Positions 44,342 to 56,771 are shown, numbered from the stretch's first letter. The stretch: 64,000 nt of DNA from CAVSUB01 sp963816725 (GCA_963816725.1 CAWFMC010000013.1:558001-622000), one strand, 5' to 3'. Program-made: numbers and translations. Notes: generated by a model from the sequence alone, not told the origin.

Positions 44342-44668
44342 ATGCTCCGGCTGAACGTCACGCTCGGTGCCGCCTCGGCGCGGAATCGGGAGCGCTTGCT
44401 CGAAGGGCTCCAGTATCAGGTCCCGAGCACGCGGCTGGAGCCGGGGTGTCTGGGATGTAGTGCCTGGCTCGGCGCAGACTGGTCGGTCCACTACTACGAA
44501 GAGTGGGCGACGGAGGACGCGCTCCGCCGGCGGGTCCAATCGGAGCGGTTCACGTCGTTGCTGGCGGTGGTCGAGACTGCCGAGGACGCCGACGTGCAGT
44601 TCGACGTCGTCAACTCCAGGCGGGGTCTCGACTACGTCACCGAGCTCCGCAACCGCGTCGATCCGTGA
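44342..44668 (+). CDS. Small ABM-fold protein (antibiotic biosynthesis monooxygenase-like)
   Basis: A 108-residue ferredoxin-like protein. It has the order MLRLNVTLGA, a helix (RNRERLLEGLQYQ), CLGCSAWLG, VHYYEEWATEDALRRRVQSERF and a final strand, as in YgiN-type ABM proteins. Two close cysteines (CLGC) are unusual and could be redox active. Such proteins often act on quinones or protect against reactive compounds, but no substrate can be named. Start 44342 lies next to the sigma-54 promoter; the fusion gene follows by 46 bases. Confidence 0.65.
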   Translation: MLRLNVTLGAASARNRERLLEGLQYQVPSTRLEPGCLGCSAWLGADWSVHYYEEWATEDALRRRVQSERFTSLLAVVETAEDADVQFDVVNSRRGLDYVTELRNRVDP

Positions 44669-44714
44669 GCCGTCAGGGCCTCCGGAGGCGCCGGTCTTTG
44701 TCCGAGCCACGACC

Positions 44715-47670
<2,956 letters not shown>

Positions 47671-47673
47671 GTG

Positions 47674-48888
47674 ATGCGTAGGATGGTCACGGTGATCGCC
47701 GCGGCGCTGCTCCTGACCGGCGGGCCTGCGGTCGTGTCGGCGATCAAAGTCGCCGGGGCCCCGCCAACGCAGGCGGCAGCGCCGGCCAAGGGCGCGAAAC
47801 CGGCGGCGAGCGCTGAATCACTCGATCGCCTGTTCGCGCCGATCGCCCTCTATCCGGACCAGCTGCTCGCGCAGATGCTGCTCTGCGCGGCCAATCCCGG
47901 CAAGATCGCGACGCTCAACGAGTGGCTCGCCAGCCATCAGACCGAAAAGGGCTCGGCCTTGCAGGATGCGGCGGCGAAGGCCGGTTTCGACGCCAGCTAC
48001 GTCGCGCTGGTGCTGTTTCCCGACGTCGTGAGCACGATGGCTGGCCAGGTCGACTGGACCAGGCAGATCGGCGAGGCGTTCGCCACGGACCGCACGGCGG
48101 TCTTCGACAGTATCCAGCGGCTCCGCAGCCAGGCGCAGAAGGCCGGCACGCTCAAGGACTCGCCGCAGCAGGACGTCGAAACGAGGACCACGTCGTCGGG
48201 TCAGCCGGTGATCGTGATCGAGCCGGCGAACCCGCAAGTCATCTACGTGCCCCAGTACAACCCGCAGGTCGTCTACGGCCACCCGACGACGTCCACCGTC
48301 GTCGTGCAGGAGAGCAGCAGCTCGGATGCGGTGGCGGCCGGACTGATTGGATTCACCGCCGGCATCGTGATCGGCGCGGCGATCGACAACGACTATTACT
48401 ACGGTCCGTACGGGTGGGGCGGTGGCGGCGCGTACATGTACAACGACGGCTGGGACGACTGGTACGACCACCGCGAAGACGCGCGCGAGGATTGGATGGA
48501 TCATCGCGAAGACATCTACGAGGAACGCGGTGACCGCGCTGAAAACGCGCGGGAACAGCGGACCGATCGCGCCGAGACGGCCCAGGAACAGCGGACCGAG
48601 CGGACCGACACCCGTCAGCAGAACCGCCCCGAGTCGCAGGCCCAGCGCGAGCAGCGGCGCACCGACGCGCAGGCGAAAGCCGGAACAGCCTCGGGCACGA
48701 ACGCCGCGACGGCGCGGGCGACGGCCGAGTCTCGCGGCTACAGCGGGACCGAGCGTACGAAACCCGAGCGCAGCGGCGGCGGGTCCGATGCGTTCTCGGG
48801 ATATTCCAGCGGCAAGTCCACACGGGCCGCGAGCGACCGCGGCCAGCGGAGCCGGAGCAGCTCGCGCGGCTCAGGCAAGCGCCGATGA
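47674..48888 (+). CDS. DUF3300 protein, exported
   Basis: A 404-residue protein with a signal sequence (1-25). The DUF3300 core, LDRLFAPIALYPDQLLAQMLLCAA and VIYVPQYNPQVVYG, spans about 50-215. A glycine-rich hydrophobic segment follows, then a Tyr/Asp-rich patch (DNDYYYGPYGWGGGG) and a long Arg/Glu/Gln/Ser low-complexity tail of about 160 residues. Function unknown; the gene is typically paired with DUF2950, as here. Confidence 0.8.
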   Translation: MRRMVTVIAAALLLTGGPAVVSAIKVAGAPPTQAAAPAKGAKPAASAESLDRLFAPIALYPDQLLAQMLLCAANPGKIATLNEWLASHQTEKGSALQDAAAKAGFDASYVALVLFPDVVSTMAGQVDWTRQIGEAFATDRTAVFDSIQRLRSQAQKAGTLKDSPQQDVETRTTSSGQPVIVIEPANPQVIYVPQYNPQVVYGHPTTSTVVVQESSSSDAVAAGLIGFTAGIVIGAAIDNDYYYGPYGWGGGGAYMYNDGWDDWYDHREDAREDWMDHREDIYEERGDRAENAREQRTDRAETAQEQRTERTDTRQQNRPESQAQREQRRTDAQAKAGTASGTNAATARATAESRGYSGTERTKPERSGGGSDAFSGYSSGKSTRAASDRGQRSRSSSRGSGKRR

Positions 48889-48907
48889 CCGGTGGCAAGG
48901 AGGAGTC

Positions 48908-49885
48908 GTGAGCCAGAGGGCTACTGTGCACCCCGCACTCACCCGTGATTGCCGGCGAGGCCCAAGCCGCCGGCGCGCGATCGTGCTGGCGTGCGTGGTG
49001 CTCCTCGCGGCCTCGTCGTGCCGCAGAACGAGCACCTCGGATTACCGCCGGTTCGGCAAGCCCGAGGACGCGGTCCAGGCGCTGATCTCGGCGGCGTCGA
49101 AGGATACGGTCGAGCCCATTCTCGCGATCTTTGGCCCGGCGGGGAAGGCGCTGATCGACACCTCAGACGCGGCCAGCGCCCGGCGCGGGCGCCAGGTGTT
49201 CGCTGCGGCCGCCGCGGAAGGCTGGCACCTGGAGGATCGCTCCGACGGCGCCAAGACTCTGATCCTCGGCAACGAACAGTGGCCGTTCCCGGTGCCGCTC
49301 ATCAGGGAGCCGGCGGGATGGCGCTTCGATACCGAGGCCGGCCGCGAGGAGATCATCACGCGCCGCATCGGCCGCAACGAGCTGGCGGTGATCGAGGCGT
49401 GCGAGACCTACGTCCTGGCGCAACACGTGTATGCCAGTGCGTCGCACGACGGCAAGCCGTCCGGAGTGTATGCGGCGGCGTTCCGCAGCGACGCGGGGCA
49501 TCAGAACGGTCTGTACTGGGCCCCGACGCGGGGCGGCAAGCGCAGTCCGCTTGGCGATCTGCTGGCAGCCGCGGCCGATCCAGGCCGCGTCGCGGCCGGC
49601 GCGGCGAGCCCGCCGGCGCCATTCCATGGCTACTACTTCCGGATTCTCACCGCGCAGGGGCCCTCGGCGCGCGGTGGGGCAAAGAATTACGTCGTGAACG
49701 GCGAGATGACCGGAGGATTCGCGCTGGTGGCCTGGCCGGCGCAATACGACGTCACCGGCGTGATGACCTTCATTGTGAGCGGCGACGGGATCGTCCGTCA
49801 GAAAGATCTTGGCCCGAACACGGATGCGGCCGCACGGGCGATGACAGCCTATGACCCGGATACCTCGTGGACACCGGCCCGGTGA
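48908..49885 (+). CDS. DUF2950 protein, exported lipoprotein-like
   Basis: A 325-residue protein. The GTG at 48908 follows AAGGAGGAG. A signal region ends LLAASSCRR, where Cys may be lipidated. The DUF2950 signatures are FGKPEDAVQALISAA, DEQWPFPVPL-like NEQWPFPVPLI, AFHGYYFRILTAQG-like PFHGYYFRILTAQG, and GGFALVAWPAQYDVTGVMTF. Role unknown. It follows DUF3300 by 19 bases. Confidence 0.8.
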   Translation: MSQRATVHPALTRDCRRGPSRRRAIVLACVVLLAASSCRRTSTSDYRRFGKPEDAVQALISAASKDTVEPILAIFGPAGKALIDTSDAASARRGRQVFAAAAAEGWHLEDRSDGAKTLILGNEQWPFPVPLIREPAGWRFDTEAGREEIITRRIGRNELAVIEACETYVLAQHVYASASHDGKPSGVYAAAFRSDAGHQNGLYWAPTRGGKRSPLGDLLAAAADPGRVAAGAASPPAPFHGYYFRILTAQGPSARGGAKNYVVNGEMTGGFALVAWPAQYDVTGVMTFIVSGDGIVRQKDLGPNTDAAARAMTAYDPDTSWTPAR

Positions 49886-51548
49886 TGCCCGCCAGCCGCC
49901 GAACGATCGTCAGCACGCCGTTGCCCAGGAGCGTTCCGCTATCTCTCGCCGCCGACCGTTAGCCGCCCGCCTGCTCCAAGTCCTCGCCATCGCGTCGGTC
50001 GCGTTCGTCGGGCACCTGCACGCGCAGAAGCCAAGCCCGCCCCCGGCGGCAGTGACGGCGGAGGCCGAGCCCGCCGATCCGCTCGGCCGCAGCACGCCGC
50101 GCGGCGCGGTGACCGGATTCCTGGACGCCGCACGCAAGGGTGAATTGGAACGGGCCGCGCAATACCTGAATGTCAGGGGCGAGGCGGCCCAGACCCTGGC
50201 CCGCCAGTTGTTCGTCGTGCTCGATGCGCGGCTGCCGGCACGGCTCATGCGCATCAGCGACGCGCCGGAGGGCTCCGGCAGCTCGTTGACGCCGAATCAG
50301 GAAACCGTCGGCACCATCGAGGGTCCGCAGGGCCCGCTGGACATCGTCCTCGAGCGCGTCACACGCAGCGGGGCGCCGCCGATCTGGCTGTTCTCGCGCG
50401 CCACCCTCGACGCCATCCCGGCGGCCCACGACGAGCTCGTCGACACCACGAGTCACGGCCCGCTGCGCACGGTGATCAGTACCCGGGTCGGCAACCTGCG
50501 CATCGGCGATGTCCTCGCGCTGGTGCTCGGTGTGCCAGCGCTGTACCTCGTCACGGTGCTGCTGAATCGCGGGCTGCGGGCGCTGCTCCGGCGTGCGCTC
50601 AGAGGGACGCCGGCGGCGGATGCCGACGTCCTGCCGATCCCCGCGCGGCTGCTGCTGGTGACGCTCGCGGCGAGCGCGTTCGTCGCCACGTTACGACTGT
50701 CACTGGCCGTCCGCCAACTGTGGTCGATCGTGGCCAGCCTGGCGACGAGCGTCGCCGTCGCCTGGCTGTTCATTCTCGCCAACGCGCACATCGAACGGCA
50801 TCTGGTGCGACGTCTCGGGTCGTCGCAGTCCTCCGCGGCAACCTCGCTGCTGCGGCTGCTCCGGCGAGCCGTGGACGTGCTGATTGTGTTTGCCGTGGTG
50901 ATGTTGACCCTGCGCCACTTCGGCATCGATGCCACGCCGGCGCTCGCCGGAGTGGGTGTTGGTGGGATCGCCGTCGCCCTCGCGGCCCAGAAGACGCTCG
51001 AGAACGTCATCGCCGGCGCCTCGCTGATCTTCGACCAGGCGGTGCGGGTGGGTGACTTCCTGAAGATGGGGGAGATCAGCGGGACGGTCGACCACATCGG
51101 CCTCCGCTCGACGCGCATCCGGACGATGGACCGGACGCTGGTCAGCGTACCGAACAGCCAGATCGCCAACGCCAGCATCGAAACGATGTCGGCCCGGGAC
51201 AAGTTCTGGTTCCATCCCATCGTGGCGCTCCGCTTCGACACGACCCCTGACCAGCTCCAGCGCGTCCTCGAGGACATTCGCGGCCGCCTCATCGAGCACC
51301 CGAAGATCAGCGTCGAATCGGTGCGGGTGCGCTTCTTCCGGGTGGGGCCATTCTCGCTCGACATCGAGGTCTCGGCGTATCTTCTGGCCACCAATTGGGA
51401 CCACTTTCTCGAGCTCCAGGAGCGGCTGTTGTCCGATATCATCGCCATCGTGAGCCGGTCCGGCGCGTCGATGGCCATGCCGTCCCAGACGATGTACGTC
51501 GACGGCGGCCCCGAACGGGTACCGCCCTGGTCGCTGCCGAATCGCTGA
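49851..51548 (+). CDS. MscS-family mechanosensitive channel, second copy
   Basis: A 565-residue protein starting within the last 35 bases of the DUF2950 gene. A periplasmic domain of about 150 residues follows a signal-like segment (VLAIASVAFVGHLHAQ); then come about four helices and the MscS core: GVGVGGIAVALAAQKTLENVIAG (pore), DFLKMGEISGTVDHIGLRSTRIRTMDRTLVSVPNSQI. The pore has the same Gly/Ala pattern as MscS. It is unlike the 8.1 kb channel in its N-terminal domain, so the two are not recent duplicates. Confidence 0.85.
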   Translation: MTRIPRGHRPGDARQPPNDRQHAVAQERSAISRRRPLAARLLQVLAIASVAFVGHLHAQKPSPPPAAVTAEAEPADPLGRSTPRGAVTGFLDAARKGELERAAQYLNVRGEAAQTLARQLFVVLDARLPARLMRISDAPEGSGSSLTPNQETVGTIEGPQGPLDIVLERVTRSGAPPIWLFSRATLDAIPAAHDELVDTTSHGPLRTVISTRVGNLRIGDVLALVLGVPALYLVTVLLNRGLRALLRRALRGTPAADADVLPIPARLLLVTLAASAFVATLRLSLAVRQLWSIVASLATSVAVAWLFILANAHIERHLVRRLGSSQSSAATSLLRLLRRAVDVLIVFAVVMLTLRHFGIDATPALAGVGVGGIAVALAAQKTLENVIAGASLIFDQAVRVGDFLKMGEISGTVDHIGLRSTRIRTMDRTLVSVPNSQIANASIETMSARDKFWFHPIVALRFDTTPDQLQRVLEDIRGRLIEHPKISVESVRVRFFRVGPFSLDIEVSAYLLATNWDHFLELQERLLSDIIAIVSRSGASMAMPSQTMYVDGGPERVPPWSLPNR

Positions 51549-51581
51549 AACGGGAGCCGGACGACGGTGGGTTCCCGGCGT

Positions 51582-51597
51582 CTCCTGTATACCGGAG
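51582..51597. promoter_or_regulatory. Operator-type inverted repeat
   Basis: CTCCTGTATACCGGAG, one changed base in the left arm. A partial copy with TGGAG at 51611-51615 lies about 18 bp downstream. It is 117-132 bp upstream of the sigma-54 promoter at 51714. Confidence 0.65.
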
Positions 51598-51713
51598 GCG
51601 CCGCCCATTGTGGAGGTCCGGTCGCGTCCTGCCGGGCGCGGTCGAGGGTCGCCGCGGCCGGGAACGAGCCCACTTTGCGGCTTTTGGGCGCCGCCATGCG
51701 GAGGGCCCTGATC

Positions 51714-51729
51714 TGGAACGACCCATGCT
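51714..51729 (+). promoter_or_regulatory. Sigma-54 promoter of the 51791 and 52395 genes
   Basis: TGGAACGACCCATGCT: TGG, ACG and ATGCT in register. The predicted start is near 51740, giving a 51-base leader with AAGGAG at 51778-51783 before the ATG at 51791. Confidence 0.7.
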
Positions 51730-51790
51730 CAGCGTGACGCACGCCGCCGTTCCGCGCGGTCCACGGTGTGATTCTCCAAGGAGTTTGCGA

Positions 51791-52370
51791 ATGTCTGCCC
51801 GCGTCTTTGCTATCGCACCAGTGCTCCTCATGGTGGCGCTCGGGTCTGGCCTGGCAGGCCAGCAGGTTGGCGCCCCGGAAACGTTCACGGCCAACCTCAA
51901 TGCGGCCGGCGCGCAGGGAGGGGCGGGCGCCGCGACGATTCAGATCGACATTCGCCGCTATACGCCCGAGGCCGAGCGGACAGCTGTCGAGGCGGCACTC
52001 AAGAGCGGCGGGTATCCGGCGCTTCCTGACCGCGTTGCGCAAGGCGTCGGACGTGGGTGCCGTGTCGTTTGCCGACCGCAAGTGGACCATCCGGTGGGCC
52101 CGGGAGCGACCCAGCGGCCAGAACGGGCGGTCGATCGTCGTCGTCACCGACCAGCCGATCTTCTTCGTCGGCGGCGGCAACCCGGACGCGAAGCCGCGTC
52201 AGGGCTTCGAGGTCGCGGTGATCGAGTTCCAGATCGACAACGCCGGGCTCGGCACCGGGACGATGACCGCTGCGGCACGGGTCAAGCCGGGCGGGGAGGA
52301 CGGGGTCCTCATCGAGGACTACGCGGCCAAACCGATCAAACTGGTCACGGTCACCCGGAAGATCAAATAG
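51791..52370 (+). CDS. Exported protein of unknown function, interrupted by a one-base insertion
   Basis: Signal peptide about 1-22 (GSGLAGQQ). The mature protein has QIDIRRYTPEAERTAVEAALKSGG, then the break near 52022, then FLTALRKASDVGAVSFADRKW and a beta-rich end with VVTDQPIFFVGGG and LVTVTRKIK. Removing one C near 52022 gives a continuous 192-residue protein. Both halves look coding, so a sequence error is likely. I know no function. It is first in a two-gene unit with the 52395 gene. Confidence 0.65.
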
Positions 52371-52394
52371 CGCCCCCGCCGCCAAAGCGTCGTC

Positions 52395-53324
52395 ATGGCT
52401 GCCGCACATCGATCGGTCCGGCGAGTGGCACGGACGGTCGGCGCAGGCATCCTGACGGCGCTGCTGACCACCGGCTCCGTGTCCGCCCAGGATCTGGAGC
52501 CGCGCGCCTATTCACCGTCTCCGGTAGGGACCACTTTCCTCGTCGTCACCGCGACGCGCTCCACGGGCGGTGTCCTGACGGATCCTTCGATACCGCTCAC
52601 CGATGTGGAGGCGCAGCTCGAGCTGGGCGGGGTGGGGGTGGGCCACTCGTTCGCGCTGCTGGGCAAGTCCGCGCTGGTTCTCGGCGCTGTACCCGTCACG
52701 TGGGCGACGGTGAGGGGCGAGGTGGGGGAGAACCAGCACGAGGCGTCGCGCCGCGGCCTGGCCGATCCACGCGTGAAGCTCTCGATGATCCTGGCTGGCT
52801 CCAAGCCGATGACGCCGGCCGAATTCGCGCGCGCGCCGCGACGTCCGATCGTCGGCGCCAGCCTCACCGTCGCCCCGCCGATCGGCCAGTACGATCCTGC
52901 CAAGTTGATCAATCTTGGCTCCAACCGCTGGGCGTTCAAGCCCGAGGTCGGGCTCTCTGTACCAGCCGGGCGCTGGACCCTCGACAGCTACGCCGGGGTG
53001 TGGCTCTTCACGGACAATGACCGCTACTATCCCGGTGCTTCCGTGCGGCATCAGGAGGCCGTGGTCGCCCTGCAGGCGCATGTCAGCTACACGCTCTTCC
53101 GCCGCGCGTGGGTGGCGGGGAACGCGACCTGGTATACGGGTGGCCGTTCGAGCGTCGACGGCGTGCTCGCCTCAGGTGCCTACAGCAACACCCGCTTCGG
53201 CGTGACGCTGGCTGTCCCGTTCGCGTCGCGCCAGTCGATCAAGGCAGCGTACAGCAGCGGGGCCGCGACCCGGGTCGGGGCGGACTTCCAGACCGTCACA
53301 GTGGGGTGGCAACTGTTCTTCTGA
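52395..53324 (+). CDS. Outer-membrane channel-like protein (phenol MetA-pathway family)
   Basis: A 309-residue protein with a signal peptide (ending SVSAQD) and a barrel-like strand pattern that starts LEPRAYSPSPVGTTFLVV and ends VTVGWQLFF. The RAYSPSP-G-T-F-V start and the LAPPIGQYD-like VAPPIGQYDPAKLINLGSNRWAF box are typical of the putative outer-membrane transporters annotated as MetA-pathway of phenol degradation; the true substrate is unknown. Confidence 0.7.
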   Translation: MAAAHRSVRRVARTVGAGILTALLTTGSVSAQDLEPRAYSPSPVGTTFLVVTATRSTGGVLTDPSIPLTDVEAQLELGGVGVGHSFALLGKSALVLGAVPVTWATVRGEVGENQHEASRRGLADPRVKLSMILAGSKPMTPAEFARAPRRPIVGASLTVAPPIGQYDPAKLINLGSNRWAFKPEVGLSVPAGRWTLDSYAGVWLFTDNDRYYPGASVRHQEAVVALQAHVSYTLFRRAWVAGNATWYTGGRSSVDGVLASGAYSNTRFGVTLAVPFASRQSIKAAYSSGAATRVGADFQTVTVGWQLFF

Positions 53325-53391
53325 CGGTACCCGCTCGCTGGCGCCGGGCCCGGCCCACGCGCGCGCCCAAGGCCCAACCGGACCTCGACGC

Positions 53392-54837
53392 TCAGGGCTG
53401 TGACTTGGGAACGGTGAAGGTGCCGGGCGTCGTGAAGTTGCCGCCGAGCGCGAGGTGCAGATTGACGCGCTGGACCCGCTGCTCGGCCTGCACCCGCAGC
53501 AGCTCCGCCTCGGTCGAGTTCAGCCCGAGCTGACGCTGCGTCACGAAGCGCAGATCGGTGCTGCCCACCTTGAATTGCGTGCGGACGACGTCGAGCGCGC
53601 TCTGGCTGGCGGCCCGCGTCTCGATGAGGATCGCTTCGCGCTCGCGGGCGGCGATCTCGGCCGACAATGCCGCCTCGACCTCGCTGAACGCGCGCAGTCC
53701 GACTTCCGCGTATGAAGCAACCGCCTGCTTCTGCTCGGCGGTCCGGATCTCGACCTGCGTCTTGAGCGCGCCGCCTCTGAAGACCGGCATTACGAGGTTG
53801 GCGCCCAGATTCCACGCCGGATTGGAGTGGTCCTGCAGGACGAACAACTCACTCGAAATCGCACTGACCCCGGTCGTCAGCGAGATCGCGGGCAGCCGGG
53901 CCGCCTTGGCCTCGTGAATACGGTTGAACGCGGCCGCGACCCGGCGCTCGGCGGCGACGACGTCAGGACGACGTTCGAGCAGGGTGGACGGCAATCCGCC
54001 CGGGACGGCGTCGGGGAGTGGCGGCAGCTGCGGGCTGACGGCGGCAGTCCCGGCCGGATAACGGCCGACGAGGATCTCGATCGCCCGGCGCGCCTGTTCC
54101 TGGGCCAGCTCGATCTGGCGCAACGCATCGCGGTAGGTTCCGACGTTGGCCTGCGCGACGTAGACGTCTTCCGCATTGCCGACGCCGATCGTTTGCCGCG
54201 ACTGCGCCAGCCGAACCAGCTCCTCGCTGTCCTGGATGGTGAGCCGCGCGACGGCGGCCTGAAGGCCCGCCTCGGTTGCCAGGAACCACGCTTTCGCCAC
54301 CTGCGCCGCCAGCGACTGACGCGCGTATTCGAGATCGGCTGCCGCGGACGCGGCATCGGCGGCTGCCGCGGCGCGTCCATACCGCACCCGGCCCCAGAGA
54401 TCGATCTCCCACGTGGCCGTGAGTAATGCCCCCTTCAGCCCCGACTGATCGCCGGAGAGCTGGCCGCCGCCTTTGGCGATGACGTCCACCGAGGGCCAGA
54501 GCCGGGCGCCGGCGAGCTTCGCGTACAACTCCGCCTGCTCGACCCGTGCCGCGGTCACCTGCAGGTTGGGGTTGTGGACGATCGCTTCGTACACGATCGA
54601 CATCAACTGATCGTCCCGGAATCCGGCCAGCCAGTTATCGGACACGTCGCCGGCTGCGGCGCCGGCGGCGGTCCACTGCGCGGGGACGACGACCGTGGGC
54701 ATCGCGTCCTTGGCAATCTCCGCGCTGTCCGGCGGCTTCTTCAGCGCGCACGCCGCCAGCAGGCCCGCCGCGACCGTGAGCGCGAGACCACCGAGGCGGC
54801 GCCGGCGGCGCGGCTGGCGATTGGCAACCGAGTCCAT
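53392..54837 (-). CDS. Outer-membrane factor lipoprotein of an efflux system (NodT/TolC type)
   Basis: About 481 residues. A basic N-terminus and LTVAAGLLAAC give a lipobox, so the Cys is likely lipidated. Two repeats of the OEP domain follow, with long helices rich in Ala/Glu/Arg and the usual NPNLQVTAARVEQAELYAKLAGARLWP and RRPDVVAAERRVAAAFNRI boxes. It would form the outer-membrane exit duct. It follows the membrane-fusion protein by 11 bases and its start may instead be ATG 54846. Confidence 0.88.
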   Translation of the reverse strand: MDSVANRQPRRRRRLGGLALTVAAGLLAACALKKPPDSAEIAKDAMPTVVVPAQWTAAGAAAGDVSDNWLAGFRDDQLMSIVYEAIVHNPNLQVTAARVEQAELYAKLAGARLWPSVDVIAKGGGQLSGDQSGLKGALLTATWEIDLWGRVRYGRAAAAADAASAAADLEYARQSLAAQVAKAWFLATEAGLQAAVARLTIQDSEELVRLAQSRQTIGVGNAEDVYVAQANVGTYRDALRQIELAQEQARRAIEILVGRYPAGTAAVSPQLPPLPDAVPGGLPSTLLERRPDVVAAERRVAAAFNRIHEAKAARLPAISLTTGVSAISSELFVLQDHSNPAWNLGANLVMPVFRGGALKTQVEIRTAEQKQAVASYAEVGLRAFSEVEAALSAEIAAREREAILIETRAASQSALDVVRTQFKVGSTDLRFVTQRQLGLNSTEAELLRVQAEQRVQRVNLHLALGGNFTTPGTFTVPKSQP

Positions 54838-54848
54838 GACCGCCATCG

Positions 54849-56123
54849 TCAATGACCGAGGCTGATGCTGTGCTTGATGATGATGTAATCGAGATACGAC
54901 GACACCCGCATCAGCACCTTGCGGATGATGTGGACCATCGTGAGATGCTCGGTGTAGATCGCGGCTGCACCTCGAGCCCCTGCGGCAAGGAACAGGCCTT
55001 TCGACTCGTCGGCGACGACGAGCTTGACCGGGAACCGGCCGGGCGGCGGCACGAACGTGGTCTTCGGCAGGTCCCCCGACGCCTCGAGCTGTCCCTGCCC
55101 CTGGGCCCAGATGATCGAATCGACGTGGGCCTTGATCACCTGGCCCGGATATGTGTCGAGGGTAATTTCCGCTTCGTCGCCTGGCCCGACCTGGTGCAGC
55201 TCGTTCTGGTTGAAGAGCGCGAAGATCTGGTACTCGTTGTCGACGAAGGTCATCACCTCGTTGAACGGCATGCCCGAGACGAAGAACCCGGGCCGGAGCA
55301 TCACGTTCACCATCGTGCCGTTGCCAGGGGCGAGCGTCGTCGTCTGCGACAGGTCCCACTTCGCGTTCTCGAGCTGCGCGCGCGTGGTATCGACCTCGGC
55401 CTGCGAGACGGTGACCTGGGCCTGCGCGGTGGCGATCTGCGCCTTGACCTGCGCGACACCTGCGATGTCCCCGCCGACGCGGCCGCCGATCTTCTCGCGC
55501 ACCTGCTGTTCCGCCGCGCGGGCCGCCGCAATCTTCGCCGTCAGTTCCTGGACGTTGGTCTGTGCCTGCTCGAGATCGAACCGGTTGCCGGCGCCGCTCG
55601 AGACCAGCTCGGTGTTCTGGGCGACCCGCTTGCGGGCCAGCTCCAGCGACGCGGTCAAGGAGGAGACGTCACCGGTCGCCTGGTTCAACTGCTCGGTCAA
55701 CTGCCGCTCACTCGACTGCGCATCGGTCAGCCGGGCCCGGGCCTCGGCCAGCCGCTGCCGCTCGGCGCCGACCTTGGCCTCATCGGACGACAGCTTCGCT
55801 TCGAGCGAGTGCACCTCGTTCTGGTACGGCGTGCCGTCGATGCGGAAGAGGACCTCGCCCTTCTTGACGGCGCGGTTGTTCTCGACCGGCACCTCGATGA
55901 CGCGACCCTTGACCTGCGAGACGATCGGCACGACGTAGTTGACGACCCTGACGTCGGTCGTCGTCGGCGCGAAGACGTTCAGCAGCAGCAGCAGCGCCGC
56001 AATCGCCACGACGGGAAAGATCGCGACCGCGACCTTCCATGGCGTGGTCCACGGCAGCAGCTTCAGCTTGATGAAGATCAGCCAGACGAAGAACGAATAG
56101 ATGCCGAGGAGGATGATTTCCAT
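54849..56123 (-). CDS. yiaV: HlyD-family membrane fusion protein, YiaV/YibH-like
   Basis: A 424-residue protein. Two N-terminal hydrophobic segments (3-22 and 30-52), then the biotinyl-lipoyl-like region VSQVKGRVIEVPVENNRAVKKGEVLFRID, a long coiled coil (about 110-240), and the second half-motif APGNGTMVNVMLRPGFFVSG. It bridges inner and outer membranes in an efflux pump. No inner-membrane ABC, MFS or RND pump is encoded beside it, as in the E. coli yiaWV pair. Confidence 0.82.
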   Translation of the reverse strand: MEIILLGIYSFFVWLIFIKLKLLPWTTPWKVAVAIFPVVAIAALLLLLNVFAPTTTDVRVVNYVVPIVSQVKGRVIEVPVENNRAVKKGEVLFRIDGTPYQNEVHSLEAKLSSDEAKVGAERQRLAEARARLTDAQSSERQLTEQLNQATGDVSSLTASLELARKRVAQNTELVSSGAGNRFDLEQAQTNVQELTAKIAAARAAEQQVREKIGGRVGGDIAGVAQVKAQIATAQAQVTVSQAEVDTTRAQLENAKWDLSQTTTLAPGNGTMVNVMLRPGFFVSGMPFNEVMTFVDNEYQIFALFNQNELHQVGPGDEAEITLDTYPGQVIKAHVDSIIWAQGQGQLEASGDLPKTTFVPPPGRFPVKLVVADESKGLFLAAGARGAAAIYTEHLTMVHIIRKVLMRVSSYLDYIIIKHSISLGH

Positions 56124-56137
56124 CTAGCAGAGCCCCG

Positions 56138-56695
56138 TCAATGTTCATCGACCAGCTTGACGTCGGCGAACTTGGCCTCGAGCGCGGCCAGATCGGCGCG
56201 GAGGGTCGTCAGCTCCGAAGCGGGAATGCCGCGTTCCTCGAGGCGCGCCAGCCGCTGGTGCAGCTCCTGTCCTTCGTCCCAGGCGTCGCCCTCGCTGCCG
56301 TGGCGGGCCGTGTCGGTGCCGTAGGCAATCTTGTGGAGCACGGGCTTGGAATACGCCCACAACCAGGCGATGGGCCAGAGCAGCCCGCCGAACACGAGCG
56401 ACAGCAGGCAGAGCGTGCGGATCGCCTCGAACTGTGGATGGTGCCGCTTGTGGGCGATCTTCTCCGGCAGGATGTGCACCATCCAGAACAGCGCGATCAG
56501 GACGACCGGGACGACGAAGATCACGAACAGCGCGAGAACGTTCGCGAGCTTGTCCTCGAGCTCCGGGGAGAGCAGTGATGCCCTCGCCTCGGTCGGCAGG
56601 GCGAGCGCCACGAAAAACAGCCACAGGGCGATGGCGTATTGACGCCCCGGGCGCGGTCGCCCGGCCTGCGTCGTCACGGAGTTGCGCGGCATCAT
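56138..56695 (-). CDS. yiaW: DUF3302 inner-membrane protein, YiaW-like
   Basis: A 185-residue protein with three helices. The core VIFVVPVVLIALFWMVHILPEKIAHKRHHPQ, and LVFGGLLWPIAWLWAYSKPVLHK are the DUF3302/YiaW signature. A predicted coiled coil fills the C-terminus (LHQRLARLEERGIP...LAALEAKFA). It stands before yiaV with 14 bases between. Start at 56695 or 56692; the frame is open further but would run into the promoter. Function unknown beyond partnership with YiaV. Confidence 0.8.
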   Translation of the reverse strand: MMPRNSVTTQAGRPRPGRQYAIALWLFFVALALPTEARASLLSPELEDKLANVLALFVIFVVPVVLIALFWMVHILPEKIAHKRHHPQFEAIRTLCLLSLVFGGLLWPIAWLWAYSKPVLHKIAYGTDTARHGSEGDAWDEGQELHQRLARLEERGIPASELTTLRADLAALEAKFADVKLVDEH

Positions 56696-56771
56696 GGTCG
56701 TGACCAAAGGTGTGATCGTCAGCGCAGGCACTGGCGGACCTGCGAATGAGTCAGCGATAGGGGTCCGCAGG

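Noticed and set aside
51395..53020. 541-codon frame spanning the MscS end and the following genes
   Set aside because: It only contains the first half of the exported protein at 51791 by virtue of the one-base shift; elsewhere it is an out-of-frame shadow.
53343..53354. GCCGGGCCCGGC palindrome as a terminator
   Set aside because: A 12-bp perfect palindrome without a loop cannot form a stable short hairpin, and there is no T-run.
54838..55359. Upstream extension of the outer-membrane factor gene
   Set aside because: The frame stays open into the membrane-fusion gene, but the lipobox signal sequence starting near 54837 fixes the real start.
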